64,000 nucleotides of DNA from Melampsora larici-populina 98AG31 (Eukaryota > Basidiomycota > Pucciniomycetes > Pucciniales > Melampsoraceae). Each line of letters begins with the position of its first letter. The stretch's first letter is position 1. Location of the stretch: contig NW_006768776.1 in the NCBI RefSeq assembly GCF_000204055.1, positions 84,105 through 148,104 on the forward strand, in the 5' to 3' direction. Positions 23,300 through 35,982 of the stretch are shown here, one piece after another. Position numbers and translations under genes: made by a program. Under the pieces are notes generated by a model that searched no databases, was not told where the DNA came from, and saw only the letters and a program-made list of their open reading frames with translations.

Positions 23300-24462
23300 T
23301 CAAGCTCCAAAGAATTCCTTTTCAAGTAAATATTTTCCAATGATAGCTACCCAAAAGCCTGCAAAAGATTTCATAAAAGTAATCATAGATACCAAGATCT
23401 GATTGAATGGTAAGATACCCAACACGTTGAGATCTGAAACAAACTGATCGTCTTGTCTATTGAAATCATTTCAAAAGATTTATAGAACGGAAGAAAGGTA
23501 TTTTCTGGTAAGTCAATAAATGAAGAAAGGGAGATTCGTTTGGAAAAAGAATGGTATTAAATGGTTTAAAGAATGAGTGACATACCTAGTGATTCTGTAT
23601 TTACCATCCGAAGATTTTTCTAAATCTAATCTACTCAAACACTTTATATGAAAGACAAACAATCCAGCTGGAAGAAATCTTGGTTCGAGACGTTCAGTGA
23701 ATTCTAAAAACCAAAAACAAATCATAATGATTAATTATCATACTGGGTAAGATTGGATCAATAAGGTAAAGAGATGTTGGGAAATCAAGCTTGATTGAAA
23801 TTGAAATTCATTTTACCTAGTGCTGCTTGAGTTTTGTTTTCATTAAACGTGACTGCATGAAATCTTACTTGATTATTGATTAAAAATATTCGACTTAATT
23901 TTTGGTTTTCCCCAAAGTTCAATTAACAAAATCATTGAATATTGGGAATTATAAGTAAATCGGAACAAGATTCACTTACTACACTTTATAAATTCCTTTT
24001 AAATATTCTTTTCCATGAACTCTTGCTGGTTGATTTATTAATGGATGTAAAATGAATGCATTTTCGGTGAAATACCTGTATGTATTGTAAAAAATTTAAG
24101 CGGAGATTAAATCAATCAAACTATATGATCGATGGGAAGTCTTATGGGATAGAAACCTTTCATGATTATCGAAAGGAATTTGTTTTATGAAGAGTTTCGT
24201 TGGTAAAAGAAAAGGCTTTAGTAGAAAAGAAAAAAAAGGGAATCCGAACAACCAGGTTGGAGGCTTACGTATCAAGATAGTTTGCAATTTTAGTTGCTTC
24301 ATATGTTTCAGCACAGGCTCGTACCACATCAGGTAGCTCTTAGACGAAACCCAATAAGAAGTTTTGAAAGGCAAAGCAGTTAGTTTTTGAAATCACTGAA
24401 GAAATGAAGGAAGGAAGGAAACCCAATAAAACTGGACTTACTTCCTTCACCGGATCGTTCAT
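23300..24462 (-). CDS. NTF2-like (SigF-like) membrane protein, 178 aa, copy B
   Basis: Six exons close in frame: 24462-24442, 24336-24269, 24075-23980, 23893-23817, 23703-23586, 23456-23300. The first four exons have exactly the same lengths as in copy A (21, 68, 96, 77 nt) and all intron phases agree. The protein begins MNDPVKELPDVVRACAETYE and continues YFTENAFILHPLINQPARVH. It ends with a hydrophobic segment (LPFNQILVSMITFMKSFAGF) and LLEKEFFGA. Family and topology are as for copy A: an NTF2-like fold plus a C-terminal membrane anchor, of unknown function. The two paralogs lie ~6 kb apart on the same strand with a plus-strand secreted gene and repeats between them. Confidence 0.8.
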
Positions 24463-24939
24463 CTTCTAACCCAAAGAAAAAGTAAAATCAAGTGATACTT
24501 AATCTACAATTCGACAAATGGATCAAAACCACCCAAGAGATAAGAAAAACACAGGTTTGATGATTTCGATTTATCCAACAAGCAAGATCGTATGATTCTT
24601 TTAATCTCCAAATTAAGTTTCAATTTATGAACATCTTCCTAAAGGAAATCAAATTGTGTGATTGTGATTCCATATAAACTAATGATTTTTAGTTCGTATT
24701 GATTTTTCTAAAGATCCTCAAAGTCATATTATTGGGTATTTCGTGGTTGATTAATTTTTCAAGTTTGTTTTCCTTTTTCAAAGAATAAAGAAAACAGTGT
24801 AAGAAAACAATCGAATCACGGATTGTTAAAAATTTGAACGGAAAGGTACCTTCAGAGAAAGCTTCAACCTACAATACCATGTCAACTTCTTTGTGATCAA
24901 ACTGATCATCATCAAGGCAAAAGATCTGCATGGTCCGGA
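24463..24939. other. No supported gene
   Basis: AT-rich sequence upstream of the minus-strand gene starting at 24462, probably its promoter. No ORF is supported. Confidence 0.4.
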
Positions 24940-25850
24940 GACACTAGCTTTTGGCAATCAACAAGTGTGGCCCAGATTTATCTGTGGCGCGACCTGTGAC
25001 CTGCGGGCTGGACACGGGTCCGGTCCCGGTCCCGGGTAGATCCAAGGGCTCTCAGGGTCTACTCAGGGCCAAGCAGGTCATGCTGTGCTTGGCCCTGGCT
25101 CGGGCCAGACAGGGCCAGACCCACATATACACCACAGGGGTGTTTTGCCCGCCTGCAGGCGGTCCATCCAGGCCACCTGGAGACGGTCTGCCCTTCTGCA
25201 AAGGTAGGCGGTCTCCAGGTGGCCCTCACGCGCGATGTCTGGCAGGCACCTGCTGGGCTCGCCGGTAGGCTGGCTTGCTTGCGCCCGCTGGCGGGCTGTG
25301 ATCTGCCTTCCGTCCATCAAAAAAGCAGATGTACACAGTATGTACATTAAGGACAGAACCATGTCGTAGTCCTCAAGCAGATACTTCAGAATTTCCATGA
25401 AGGATTTGTTACTTTGTATAATTATATACAAAAACAAGCGACTCCGAGTTCAAACCTGAGCCAGGATCATCACGAAAGACACCAATCATATCGTGATATT
25501 GGTTTCACGAGTGATTAGCGACTCTTGATGTCCTCCAGACTCGAACTTGACAATGATATCACGTAAAAACTACACTTGGCAACCTTCTTTCCAGGTCATT
25601 GATCGTTTTTTTTGCAAAGGTTTGACAAAATTAGCAGGCAGACAGGCCGCCACCGCGTATTTGGTCTGACGATGGCCCAGAGGCCGACTACGGCCTCGAT
25701 TTCTCTTGTCCATCTTCAGGCGGTCAGTGGGCCGCCGATCGATGGCCTGCCAGCCGGTCTACAGGTGGCCCTCAGGAATGACCATTCTCAGACTAAGAAA
25801 GGCCATTTCTAGACTCAAAGCCCCTCCGTGGTGTAGCGTCAAACAAGGAG
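24940..25850. repeat. GC-rich patch with inverted-repeat segments
   Basis: Base composition jumps well above its surroundings at about 24975-25310 and 25630-25780. GGCCACCTGGAGAC (about 25172) is mirrored by GTCTCCAGGTGGCC (about 25210-25224), forming a potential hairpin. Related words (CAGGTGGCCCTCA) recur at 25763-25775. The ORFs across it are GC artefacts. It probably derives from a foreign or transposed repeat. Confidence 0.5.
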
Positions 25851-26091
25851 TGGAGAAGGGATATTTTGGATCCAATTTATGGTTTAAACACTATACAAGC
25901 ATACTTGTAAAGAAAAAACACAACTATGAGAGCCAACTTGACAATGAAGAAATCTACTATCAAGGCTATGGGAGCATGATTCACATGTGTAGAAGGCTAT
26001 AAAACCATACTTGTAAAGGGAAACCAACTATGACTGCCTACTTAGAGAAGATGATGAAAAAATTGAGTTATCAGAGAATAAGATGTTCCAC

Positions 26092-29000
26092 TTATTTCAC
26101 CAATTCTTTCTTCCAGCTCTTTGGACATATTTGAGCTTCAAGATTAAGAGGAGTGGAAGAAGCGCAATGGTCACTCATGACCCTCAACACATTAGAGAAA
26201 GTACTTTCAGATGGGGCAGAAGTGAAAGGCACTGCGAGAATTGCCATTGCCACACAATCAAGGTTGGACCAAAGGTGTTGGTTGAGTTGCCAGAATTTGA
26301 GGGGGTTGCAGACTTCATCTTCTAGACTCAAGGTGCAGTCAAATATTCATTGACTTTGTGCTTCATTGGGATCATCTTGTGGTGTTTGATAAAGTGCTGA
26401 GGTCAATCAGGATTGATTGTTTCCTCAGGTTCAACAATATCAATGTTGAAACGGGATTGAACTTCATGGCTTGTTCAGTTGAGTATTTGATTAAGTTGTC
26501 AGTGACCCACCCAAGGGATTTGAGAGTCTGTCCTTTAAGTGTAGCAAGTTTCAGATGGGGTGGCAAGGATTGCAGAACAGGTGTATGGGCAGCTTTCTGA
26601 TATAGGATGATCTTCTTGATCATTGGCATGATGGCAACCTTCAACTCCTTGCATTGAGAGTCAGCCCAGCCCTAGATAACAAGAAGAGAACTCAATCAGT
26701 AAGTTATTGATTAAATAAAGGAATCAAAATAGATAGAGGGAAAAATAGACTAAATGGGTACCAACTCTTTCAAGACAATCCACTAGCCACTGATAGTTGG
26801 GAATATCACAAGAGAAAATTGGGTACAAATGACCTCCAAGATTCTTGATGACATGAGCCAGAGGTGATAAGAAATGTACAAGATTCTCAACCAAGTCCCA
26901 TTCTTCATCTTCCAGTTTGTAAGTCTCAAGGGCAGTGTCACAGTTAAATTGGCATTCCAATACCACTCTGATTTCCACAAATCTATTGAGAGAGGCATGC
27001 ATTGATCAGGACCACCAGGCTTAGAACTTGTGCACCAATCCAACCTTTTTTTAACTTAGCACAGCTTGAAATGGTGTTGTCAAGAGCCATGTTGACCTGG
27101 GGACTATGCTTCACATGTTTGTGATAGCCACAAATTTGAGTGAGGATTGAGCTCATACCAGCATGTGGAATAGGCTCAACAAATAAGGTAAGACAAGATT
27201 GGTCTTGACTCTTGAGGTATGGCAGGATCAAGGGCATTGACTGGAGGACACATAGTCTTTTGGTCAAACACAGCCATGCCGGCTTTAGCAACAGGGTTGA
27301 CAATGCTGGCCACACGCCCATGGAGGCTTTGGGAGGGATTGAAGTGAGGGATAATAGTCAAGAGACACTGGCCCATTGTGGTGTTCTTTGAGGTGTTGTC
27401 GGCGGTTATAAAGTAAAGTTGATCAGTTATGTGAAAGGAATCAAGAATTGACTTGAGTAGTGCCATAATATTCAAGATAGTTTGAGGTCCTTCTATTGGC
27501 CTCAACACTCTAGAGTTACACCACACATCTTGAAGGTGCTAGTGAGCCAGTGGGCTGTAACACCTAGCATTGCCATGTTCTTGGGTGAGGGCCAGCCACT
27601 GCAGGTGATACTAATTTGTTGGACCAAAGATACCATCATGATGATGGAAGCACAAGTTGAACAAAAGCTTTCCACATTTCCATCACTGATGGCAGTCCAT
27701 GTAGATCAGAGTGTTATGACATGGGCTAGGGGATTCTGGTTCACGGAAGTGAGGATCAAGGTGCTGTCAATAAGCTCACTTATTTGACTGTTGATTGAGC
27801 TGATATATAGATTAAGGAGCTTATAACTAGTAACAAATTTCTAGAAATATAATGTAGAATAAGTTTAGAGCGTAGCAATCACTAACCTAAGGGATTTAAA
27901 GTGGTGGTTTAAAGAGCAAAGGTAAGAGTGGATTGGGACGCTGGGAGCTTAAAGGCTAAGTTGAATAACTAGAAAATTGATTTGATTATAAGATGAAGAA
28001 AAACCAAAAAGAATCACGGAAACAAGAGGCTTTTTATACCTATTAGAGCCACACAAAGCTGCGTACAAATTAGAACTATTCAAATGAAGCAATACATGTT
28101 CAATATCCGGAATCCCGTTAAGCATCATCTTTTCATCATTGATTATCCCCTATTAGACTATTTTTTCACGCGGCCAAGAACCTTCACGTCACAATATAAT
28201 TAGTCACCCATTTGGCTAAGGAATCCCAGAATGTCAGACTAACGTTTCCCAAGCGTTAAGTCTTGTTTAGTTTTATATTTCAAGATGCCGGGTTGGGTCA
28301 TCACTCCAACCCATTATCCAAACTGAGATACCGTTGCTTCCTGAGTTCATAACTACATCCTTCAGTTCAGGGAATTTTACATAAAATGCTCGGATTGTAG
28401 TTATCAGAAAAGAAAATATTATTTGAAATAATCAATAAAAGAAGGATTTGAAAATAGAAAGAGAAATTAGATTTGAAGAAATAGTTGGAATTTTACGAGT
28501 ACTTTCACTTGTCACCTGTTAGCCAGGAGATAGGTACAACCTGTACTTATGCCCCGGCTGACAGGTGCTATCTAGTCATATGATGAGATTGTTGTATGAA
28601 GGAAAAGGACTATAGTAGTCTAGTGATGTAAGTACAAGTTAGTCTTCAATACATGATATGTGTGTCGTGAGTTTCACAGATGGACTCATAACACAGAGCA
28701 AGAAGGCCATGGAATTGATCATCACAAATGTTTCACAAGCATCTTTTACATCAACCAGGAAAACTGGGGGTTTGCAGTTGACAACTAAGTGGATTATGGC
28801 ATCCTTGAGATTTGCTCTGTTGAACAGGTTGACCTGGTAACAGAATCAAACAAAAAGAAACAAAATTTCGAAATCAATTCATCAATGTCAATGAAAATAA
28901 TTGAACAAAAATGATTGAACAAAAAGAACTAGTAAAACAGAGTAATAAGAATTCAAAACTTGCACTGCTGAATTTTCCATCAACAAAGTAAGAACCTAAA

Positions 29001-29360
29001 TCAGCTTTATTGGTTTTGACAGAGGGTTCAATGTGATGGGCTCTGGAAAGGTGATGGCTCATTAATTTGACTTGAGTTTTTTTGAACAGCAAGGGCTTTG
29101 ATTTCTACTGGTGAGCCAGGATTGGTGTTAGTAGAAAGGATGGTGTTGATGAACCCTTCTTTTTCTTGACAGACATTCATCATGAGGCCGTTTACTTCTT
29201 CCTGGACAAAATACCGCCAAACCCAAGACAAGTGTAGAGCAGTTGTTGCATCAGATGCAACTTCAGAGTATGAATCAGACAGAGCACAACTGTTTGTAGT
29301 CACTGGGCTTTGAGGAACACTAGAAAGAGCACCTGATTTCATTGAGTGGTTTAACTCCAA
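26092..29360 (-). pseudogene. Decayed hAT-family transposase
   Basis: Minus-strand fragments in several frames follow the hAT order. A BED-like region lies near 29240-28990 (VWRYF, then HHLSRAHHIEPS). A helical segment lies near 28840-28660 (NLKDAIIHLVV..CKPPVF). A CSGWPSPKNMAMLGVTAHWL stretch lies near 27600-27540 and an ITADNTSKNTTMGQCL motif at about 27400-27355. A middle segment ending near 26760 follows. The C-terminal dimerisation region at 26331-26092 contains NPLKFWQLN and AVPFTSAPSESTFS. Frameshifts, stops and a ~850-base gap at 27790-28640 show it is inactive. Terminal inverted repeats were not identified. Confidence 0.8.
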
Positions 29361-31452
29361 TGATAATTGTGTGACAGGAGCTGAGTGTAAGGGAATTCTG
29401 AAAAAAGGTTATCATAATTTATGACAGTTATATTGAAGGTTATCCCTAATTAAGAAAGTCTATTTGTAATGAGGTTGAACATGTGTCAAACCTTGTTACT
29501 TAATCAATCCTCGCTCTGAGTAAGTGAAATGGTTGAGGACCAGGCCGGGTCAGGGCACCCAGGATGCCACCAGGTTTTTGTCAATATCACTTGGTTAGGT
29601 TTAGATCTCCCTGGGCACGGACTGTCAGCACTTGTGATACCCCTTGGGCAGACTTGTCCAACCAGGGTTGGTTCCAGTTCACATTGCTACTGTACAGTCT
29701 CCCCTCCAAGTGGCTTATGTAATCACTTAATTGCTTGAGCGGTGTGGTAATCAACCTATGAGACCAAATAAAAAAAAACAATTTTAATTACATCAATTAT
29801 ATTACATATAGGTTTATCTTTTCATAATCAATTCATATTCACAAACTGAGGAAGATCATTGTAACCTATTAACGAATGGATTCCATAAAGAAAAGAAAGA
29901 AAAACACAAGAAAAGCTCAAAAATATAGGTATACAGGCCCGGAAATGGGTTTTGGAAATATTGATATTAGGTTTATGGTATTGTGAGGTTAGACTATAAA
30001 AGTGGAGCATTATTTTAGCCAGTAAAAATTTTAATCTTGATGGTTGATAAGGAGGAATAGAAGTTATTGAGAAAACAGTACCTTTTTTAAGCTGGTAAAC
30101 AAGGGTTTACAGGTAGTTAATTACATATGTAATGGTGGTATTATTAATATTCAAGGTTGCCACAGGATTTTCTGGGATTTTTATGGTTAAAGATGATAAT
30201 GTAACATTACAGGAGCAAGAGAGTATTATTGATGGCTGTGTAAAGGGGTGAAAAGGTGTGAATTTTGTTGAAAATGGAGGTTTTTAGCTTATTACACATG
30301 TCAAATGACATCAGAGCATGATGGTAGATAGCTCATTAAACACAGAAGCATTTATTACATAACGTACCAACTTTAAACTACTAGTAGCAGAGGTGGATGA
30401 AGAAATTTATAAGCGGAATCAGGAATTGGAGTAAACTTCAAATTTTGCACTTACATGCATACATGTAACAACATTTACATACAAAAACCTTAACTTCACA
30501 ACTTAATAACTCATCCATTACTCATCAGAAGTAGATGATTTTGGGACAATTATTAATTGGCATCAAAAGCTCTATAAGTTGCACTTTAGTAATCAACAAT
30601 TGGACATCATTTCAAAAAACTGTAACTTCAAAAATAGGTTTTCAGCCAGATTACATATAAAGAAAAAATCACCTGTAGTCATCATAAGAAGGGCTGTGTA
30701 ACATCTAATTACATCATTGGTCACTTTTGGCTGTGTAAATTACATCATCTATCAGTAACAAAGTCATTACAACACGTCATCAGAGAGGCCTTTGGTCAAA
30801 ATGGATTGGTTTTTGAGGCTGTTGACCAAAGAGTTGTAAAACATCAATATATATACTCATGGATGATTTCGGGATTGTTGTTCCACCTTTTTCTTTATTA
30901 TCTACACATTTATCGTCTTGTTTATCATCATAACCTATTTTAGCAGTACCTGGTCACTTAAATATGCCCTTTATTACAATTATAAAGAGAAATTTATTTT
31001 AGTGTTATAGTCAAAAAGGCTCATTGGGAATGAGATCAAAAAGATATTGCTTTATTTTCTTAGTTATCATATTGGAATAACACTATGGCAGTGTTGAAAG
31101 AACTCAAATGGTGCTTTTTGAGTTCAAATCTGTGTGGTTTTGGACCATTTAAGATACTTTTCTCTGGTGCCTTATCAGTACTCAATTCAACAGAAGTTTT
31201 CTTTTCTGATTGTCTTGTTTTAGGAAGGCAGTCTTTAGACCCTTTCTGTATAGTCATTACTTGCAGACTGTACCCTTCATGCTCTGTATAACCCTTGTTG
31301 GCTTATACGTTTACAGCTGTCAGTACCAGGGAAACTCCTGTAGGAAAACATCTGGTGACTGTGTGATGAAAACTTCAATCTTTCAAATATAAAATCCAAC
31401 AGAGGTTGAATAATTGAAATGAAGCATGTATTCTGGTGAATATAAGAACAGT
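29361..31452. other. No supported gene
   Basis: AT-rich DNA dense in ACATGTAAT/TTACATATG-like words (about 30100-30780). No ORF with domain or splice support. It may be old repeat material. Confidence 0.4.
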
Positions 31453-31598
31453 AGGAACACACCTTTGATTGAAGTAATTTGGACACAGTTCAATAAGTCC
31501 ATTTCCAACACCACAGGGGTGCAACCTTCAACAAGAGTCAGAAATATACATAGAACATCAGGTCTGCAATGTCTCTGGGGCGGATGTAAATTTTGTAC
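31453..31598 (+). repeat. Dispersed repeat pair, copy 1
   Basis: Matches 38515-38667 in the same orientation: AGGAACAC, TTTGATTGAAG, CACAGTTCAA, then GGGGTGCAA and (C/G)TGATGTAAA-like sequence to TTTGTAC, with short indels. It is noncoding in both places, and the family is unknown. Confidence 0.65.
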
Positions 31599-32000
31599 AA
31601 TGGAATTAAGAAAGTTGATCAGGAGCACAAATACACATACGATGAGAAGGGTTCTGCTCATGAGAAGTGAAAGAACTGGATCCTCACTCCTCTTTTCATC
31701 TCAATGAAACTCTTAAGCATGATCACTGCCATGAATCTGTGATGCTACAACCAATGAGCATACTGTGTGATGTTGTGTTGACAGATCACTGTGAACAACC
31801 CTGTGCCAGCAACAACACAAGAAATGTTGTTGCAGCCCAAAAAACTGTTGATTTGACACATCTTGTTGCGCAGTGGGTCAGGCCGCAACCTCAAAATGGA
31901 TTTTTTGGTGCAGTGCGGTCATAAAAGCTGCGCGGCAAGCGCAGCACAGCATGCAAAACCTGCATTGCTGGCCCAGGGTTGCTGTGAACATCATTGAGCT

Positions 32001-34206
32001 TCCCCAAGTGGGGAGGGGATAAAGATTACGAGTTCAATTTCTCATAAAAAGATCTATCACTGCACACCTGAGCCATAACACCCACATTACATATGTGCAG
32101 CAGGCTGAGTGAGCAGGCGGCTATCATGTACATACAGATGTGGCCAGTTCTTTGATCATCTGGATAGCTGAATCATATGTAATACATGTTGTAACTTTAT
32201 TCAGCTGGACAAAAGCATTACAAAAATTGACACTGTGCACTGACTCAAAGTTTTGGTGTAATTTCATCAACTCAGAGCATCCACAGTGGAATTTTCATAA
32301 ATTTGAAAATTTTGACTTTTGGACAGTTGGCTGTAAGGTTCAGTTTTTCCTTCAAATCTTGGTGTCCACAGTGGACTGTCCATTTTTGAACTTTCATATT
32401 CTGTACAAACATGCTTCAAGCAAGGTTGAAGCAATTCAAACAACTGTGTCATCACACTCAGAAGCCACTTTGAAAGTGATCAATGAGGCCCAATAACCCG
32501 TAAAATAGTCTTCAAGTAGTGCAGTGAATTTTACATTGACACTATATGGATATAGGCCAATACTTAAGGTTCAGTCACACCCTTCAATTTGTGTAGGTTG
32601 ATCAATGAGGCTTGATACATCCCAAAGTGGATGTTATCAAGTCCAATTGGCATGTACAACATCATCATCTACATTAACAATCAAAGTCTCTAAATTTGTA
32701 CAATGTGTTTTGCAAACTTGTTTTTGAGGATATCAAACAATTTTGAAACTGTGGATGGGAATAGAGGTGACTTGGCCAAGAAATCTACACAGTAAGCTGT
32801 GTACGTGCAGGCCTCCACATGATTTATTTACTTTCCAAATTCTTGACCTGACCGTCAAATTTGAAGATCAAGTTCAAACATTTGAAAAGTGAAAAAATCA
32901 AACATTGAAAAGTCCGCTGCGGCAAATTTGATGATTTCACCTTCAAATTTAACATTTGAAAAGTCCGCTGTGGATGCTCTAAACTTCATCTAACATCCTT
33001 TCTATTACTGGCAAGTGTATTTGAGAATATTGCCTGAGTAGCTATGGAGACAAAGTCAATCTCACAAAGCTTGACAAGTATTTCACACCAAAAACACTGG
33101 AATTTTGTGGGCAAACCTTGATCAAGCTTTGCAAAATTGACTGTGTATGTAGTGAATTTTTGGGACATTTTTGGCAAATTCAAAAAAGTTACATGATGCA
33201 TCACATGTAATTTATTTCTTCAGATGAGTAGACAATTGAGTAGAACTGTACACCCACTTCAGTAACCGTTGTGTGACGTGTGCAACCAACTGCGCACCAC
33301 CAAAAAGTTGCACTGATTTTTGGTCGCATATGTGACCCAAAAAACCAATTCAGTAAACCAAAATGCAATGGAAGACGCACACGCATCTTTGCACATATGT
33401 GCAAAAATTGTGTAAATCAACTTCTTAATCCCTGAACTCCATTCACTTCAAATAATGGATCCTCTAAACAACCTCGATCTTGACATCACCTTTTCAATCT
33501 TGATATGGCCATTATTTTGTCTATTGGAACAATCAATATTCTCATTCCAACTTACTAACAACCTTCTTTTATTGATCCCAAGTTCCTTGTTTTCCTTCAA
33601 ATCACAAATCATTTCTTTTATCTCAACTCCTCGAGTGGTATCCAATCATTTGAGTGTTGGATTGTATTTGTCTCTCGCTTATTACATATTATTGATCTGA
33701 TTTGAAATGGTCACTTTTAAAGATGTTTTGTTTCTGATGCAATACATGATAAACGATACAAAAAAGCTTTAAAGTTCCTGGAAAATGATTGAAATGGGAA
33801 AATTGCATGAGTCTCTTGGGTTTGAATAATTCAACTCAAAAAGCAATGATGTTGTGGTGTTGAAGGGCAAGCAATAGGGTGACGTTAAGACCATTCAACT
33901 GCTTTGGCCATCATCAAAGTCGATGACCTTGTTTACCAGTCAGTGAAAGGTGTTATTGATCTCAATAATGCTGAATTCTGATCACATATCATGTCGTATC
34001 TGTTTACCAAACGTTTCCAAAAAGTGGAGTGTTGTGTGTTTTTATACATACACACACAATGAGAAAATTTCTCACCGTGATGTAAAAGTCGCATCAAATT
34101 ATTAGTGCAACTTTCTTTGCCAAAGTGGGTGGTATGTACAAGTTAGGCAACTATTTACTTAGCTTGCTGCACATATGTAGTGTGGGTGTTTTGGCTTAGG
34201 TGTGCA
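32001..34206. mobile_element. Fold-back/TIR element, large nested copy
   Basis: The left end carries TCCCCAAGTG (32001), then TGCACACCTGAGCCATAACA (about 32061), ACCCACATTACATATGTGCA and more. The reverse complement of the central part recurs at about 34160-34204 (GCACATATGTAGTGTGGGTG, then GGTGTGCAGT). A second inverted pair lies at about 32150-32250 versus 33000-33235. A Harbinger-like MITE sits inside (32275-32979). The right end lacks the outermost TIR sequence, so the copy is truncated or rearranged. No transposase was recognised. Confidence 0.6.
32275..32979. mobile_element. PIF/Harbinger-like MITE, 705 bp
   Basis: The ends are GAGCATCCACAGTGGA and TCCGCTGTGGATGCTC. The flanking trinucleotides are TCA (left) and TAA (right), a one-base-degraded TWA duplication. 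Several GTGG.CA and AAATTTGAA stretches are repeated internally, including a near copy of the terminal motif (GAAAAGTCCGCTG) at about 32907 and 32960. It is noncoding and inserted in the larger fold-back element. Confidence 0.8.
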
Positions 34207-34486
34207 GTGATCACTTCAAAAATTATACACTATAGTGGGTAGTGTCTAAAAGTGTGTAATTACTGGCCGGCTAAGAAGCTGATTTATCAAGAACTGCATT
34301 GTATGAAAAGAACTTTCTCTACCGTAAAAATTGTTGAAAACAATATGTTCAATACAATTTTGGATTGCTATTGATGTGAGGATTCCAAATCTGCCCTTGG
34401 TTTCAACACTGGATCAATTATGTGGGTTTTATAAACTTTTTTCTCAAATTACCTGATTTCACACGTTCAGGCACTACCCACCATAT

Positions 34487-34961
34487 CCCCAAGTGAAACT
34501 GGCAAAATAATGATAATTATTGTAGTTTGCTGTACACCTGAGCCATAACACCCACACTACATATGTGCAACAAGCTGAGTAAACTATTAGCTATCACGTA
34601 CATACAGGTCTGCTCAGTTCCCTGCTCATCTGAAGAAGTAAACCACATGTGATACATCATGTAACTTTTTCCAGTTTGATAAAACAGTCCTGAAAATTGA
34701 CTACATATACTTCCATAGCTACTCATGTAATACTCTGAAAGCCATTCAACCGTAACGGAAAGGGTGTTACATGAGGTTTAGTTAATGGAATTACACCAAC
34801 ACTATGAGTCAGTGCATGAGCAGACCTATATGTACATGATAGCTAATAATTTACTCAGCTTGTTGCACATATGTAGTGTGGGTGTTATGGCTCAGGTGTG
34901 CAGCAATAGATCTTTTGATGACAAACTACAATAATAATCATTTTCCCAGTTCCACTTGGGA
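34487..34961. mobile_element. Short fold-back element with >150-bp inverted arms
   Basis: The left arm (CCCCAAGTGAAACTGGCAAA, then ATTATTGTAGTTTG, then CTGTACACCTGAGCC to about 34625) is mirrored by the right arm (TGAGCAGACC at about 34819 to CCAGTTCCACTTGGG at 34961). A small indel after the TAGTTTG block distinguishes the arms. The middle ~190 bases match the inverted inner part of the larger copy at 32001-34206. No ORF is credible. Confidence 0.75.
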
Positions 34962-34969
34962 ATAGTGTA

Positions 34970-35932
34970 TACTTTTTACAGTGTACGGATTCTTTTATGA
35001 CAGTCTATACTTTGTATAATTACCCCCTTCTAATTACAATCAGTAGGCTTGGAGTGGAGTGAAAATTGGGCTGAGCACGGCAGCCCCCCCTTGCCACAAT
35101 GATATCACAGGTATGTAAATTGCACTTCTGCTCATCTTGTCCTACAATGGTTAAACTGCTGTCAAGATGTCAAGACATTTTCATCAAAGCAACCACAATT
35201 GAGTATGACTTGCTTTATTTACAAAAATGCTAATCCTTCAGAATCTAGCTGTCAACTCTTTGAAGGTATGGCTTTCCCTATGTGATTTTTTTTGGTCCAC
35301 ATTTGTATGAAACTGATTCACTGCACTCAAAAGCTATAATCCTTACCACATCATCAATATTCTGCTCCAAAATTTGGAAAGTATTTTTTCTGAGCCCAAG
35401 GACTGTTGTTCATTGCAGGGGATATTGAGGAAAGTGAACAATGGTGAACTAGGAACAATGCTAAATTGAATCTCAAGTGATGTTCTAATCAAGGGCCCAA
35501 AGTTTCAATTTGATCCATCTCATCACCAAAAGGTGGAGTTGCTTACGACCAAGAAAAACCAAACCACATGTAAGTCCCTTGATCCTTGGGCTCACCAACT
35601 CCACATATAGACAGATATAAAGGGAATAGATTGGATCTGGTTGAGTCAGTGAAATTCACACTCATAGGGGCCTCATTTAAGGCTATGGCCATCTGAGGAC
35701 ACCTCTGGTTTTTCTCTTGGTGTTCACTTTGTATTGTCTTATATTGGAGCTGATTTGGAGAGGATCTGTACTGCCAATTGGTCTACTTTGAATACATTCA
35801 TTTATTGTTTGTTTGTCCATATTTTACACAATGAAAAGCCAACTAAAAAACTTTTGAATGATGTTCCTGAAGAACCAACTCTTATACCTCAAGGCTTTGT
35901 GAGTCCAATATCAAGTTTAATGATAAACTCAG
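34970..35932. other. No supported gene; possible 3' exon of the adjacent secreted gene
   Basis: No domain-bearing ORF is seen. A strong donor ends the last confident exon of the next gene at 35983/35982, so a short terminal exon may lie at about 35810-35895 on the minus strand. Two acceptors near 35893 and 35885 both give short in-frame tails. Confidence 0.35.
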
Positions 35933-35982
35933 TCAGCTTGAATTATTTGGAAAAAAAACTTGGTGGAAATGGACATTCTTAC

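Noticed and set aside
24951..25437. ORFs of 105 and 119 codons on opposite strands
   Set aside because: Long only because the patch is GC-rich and low in stop codons; contains inverted repeats.
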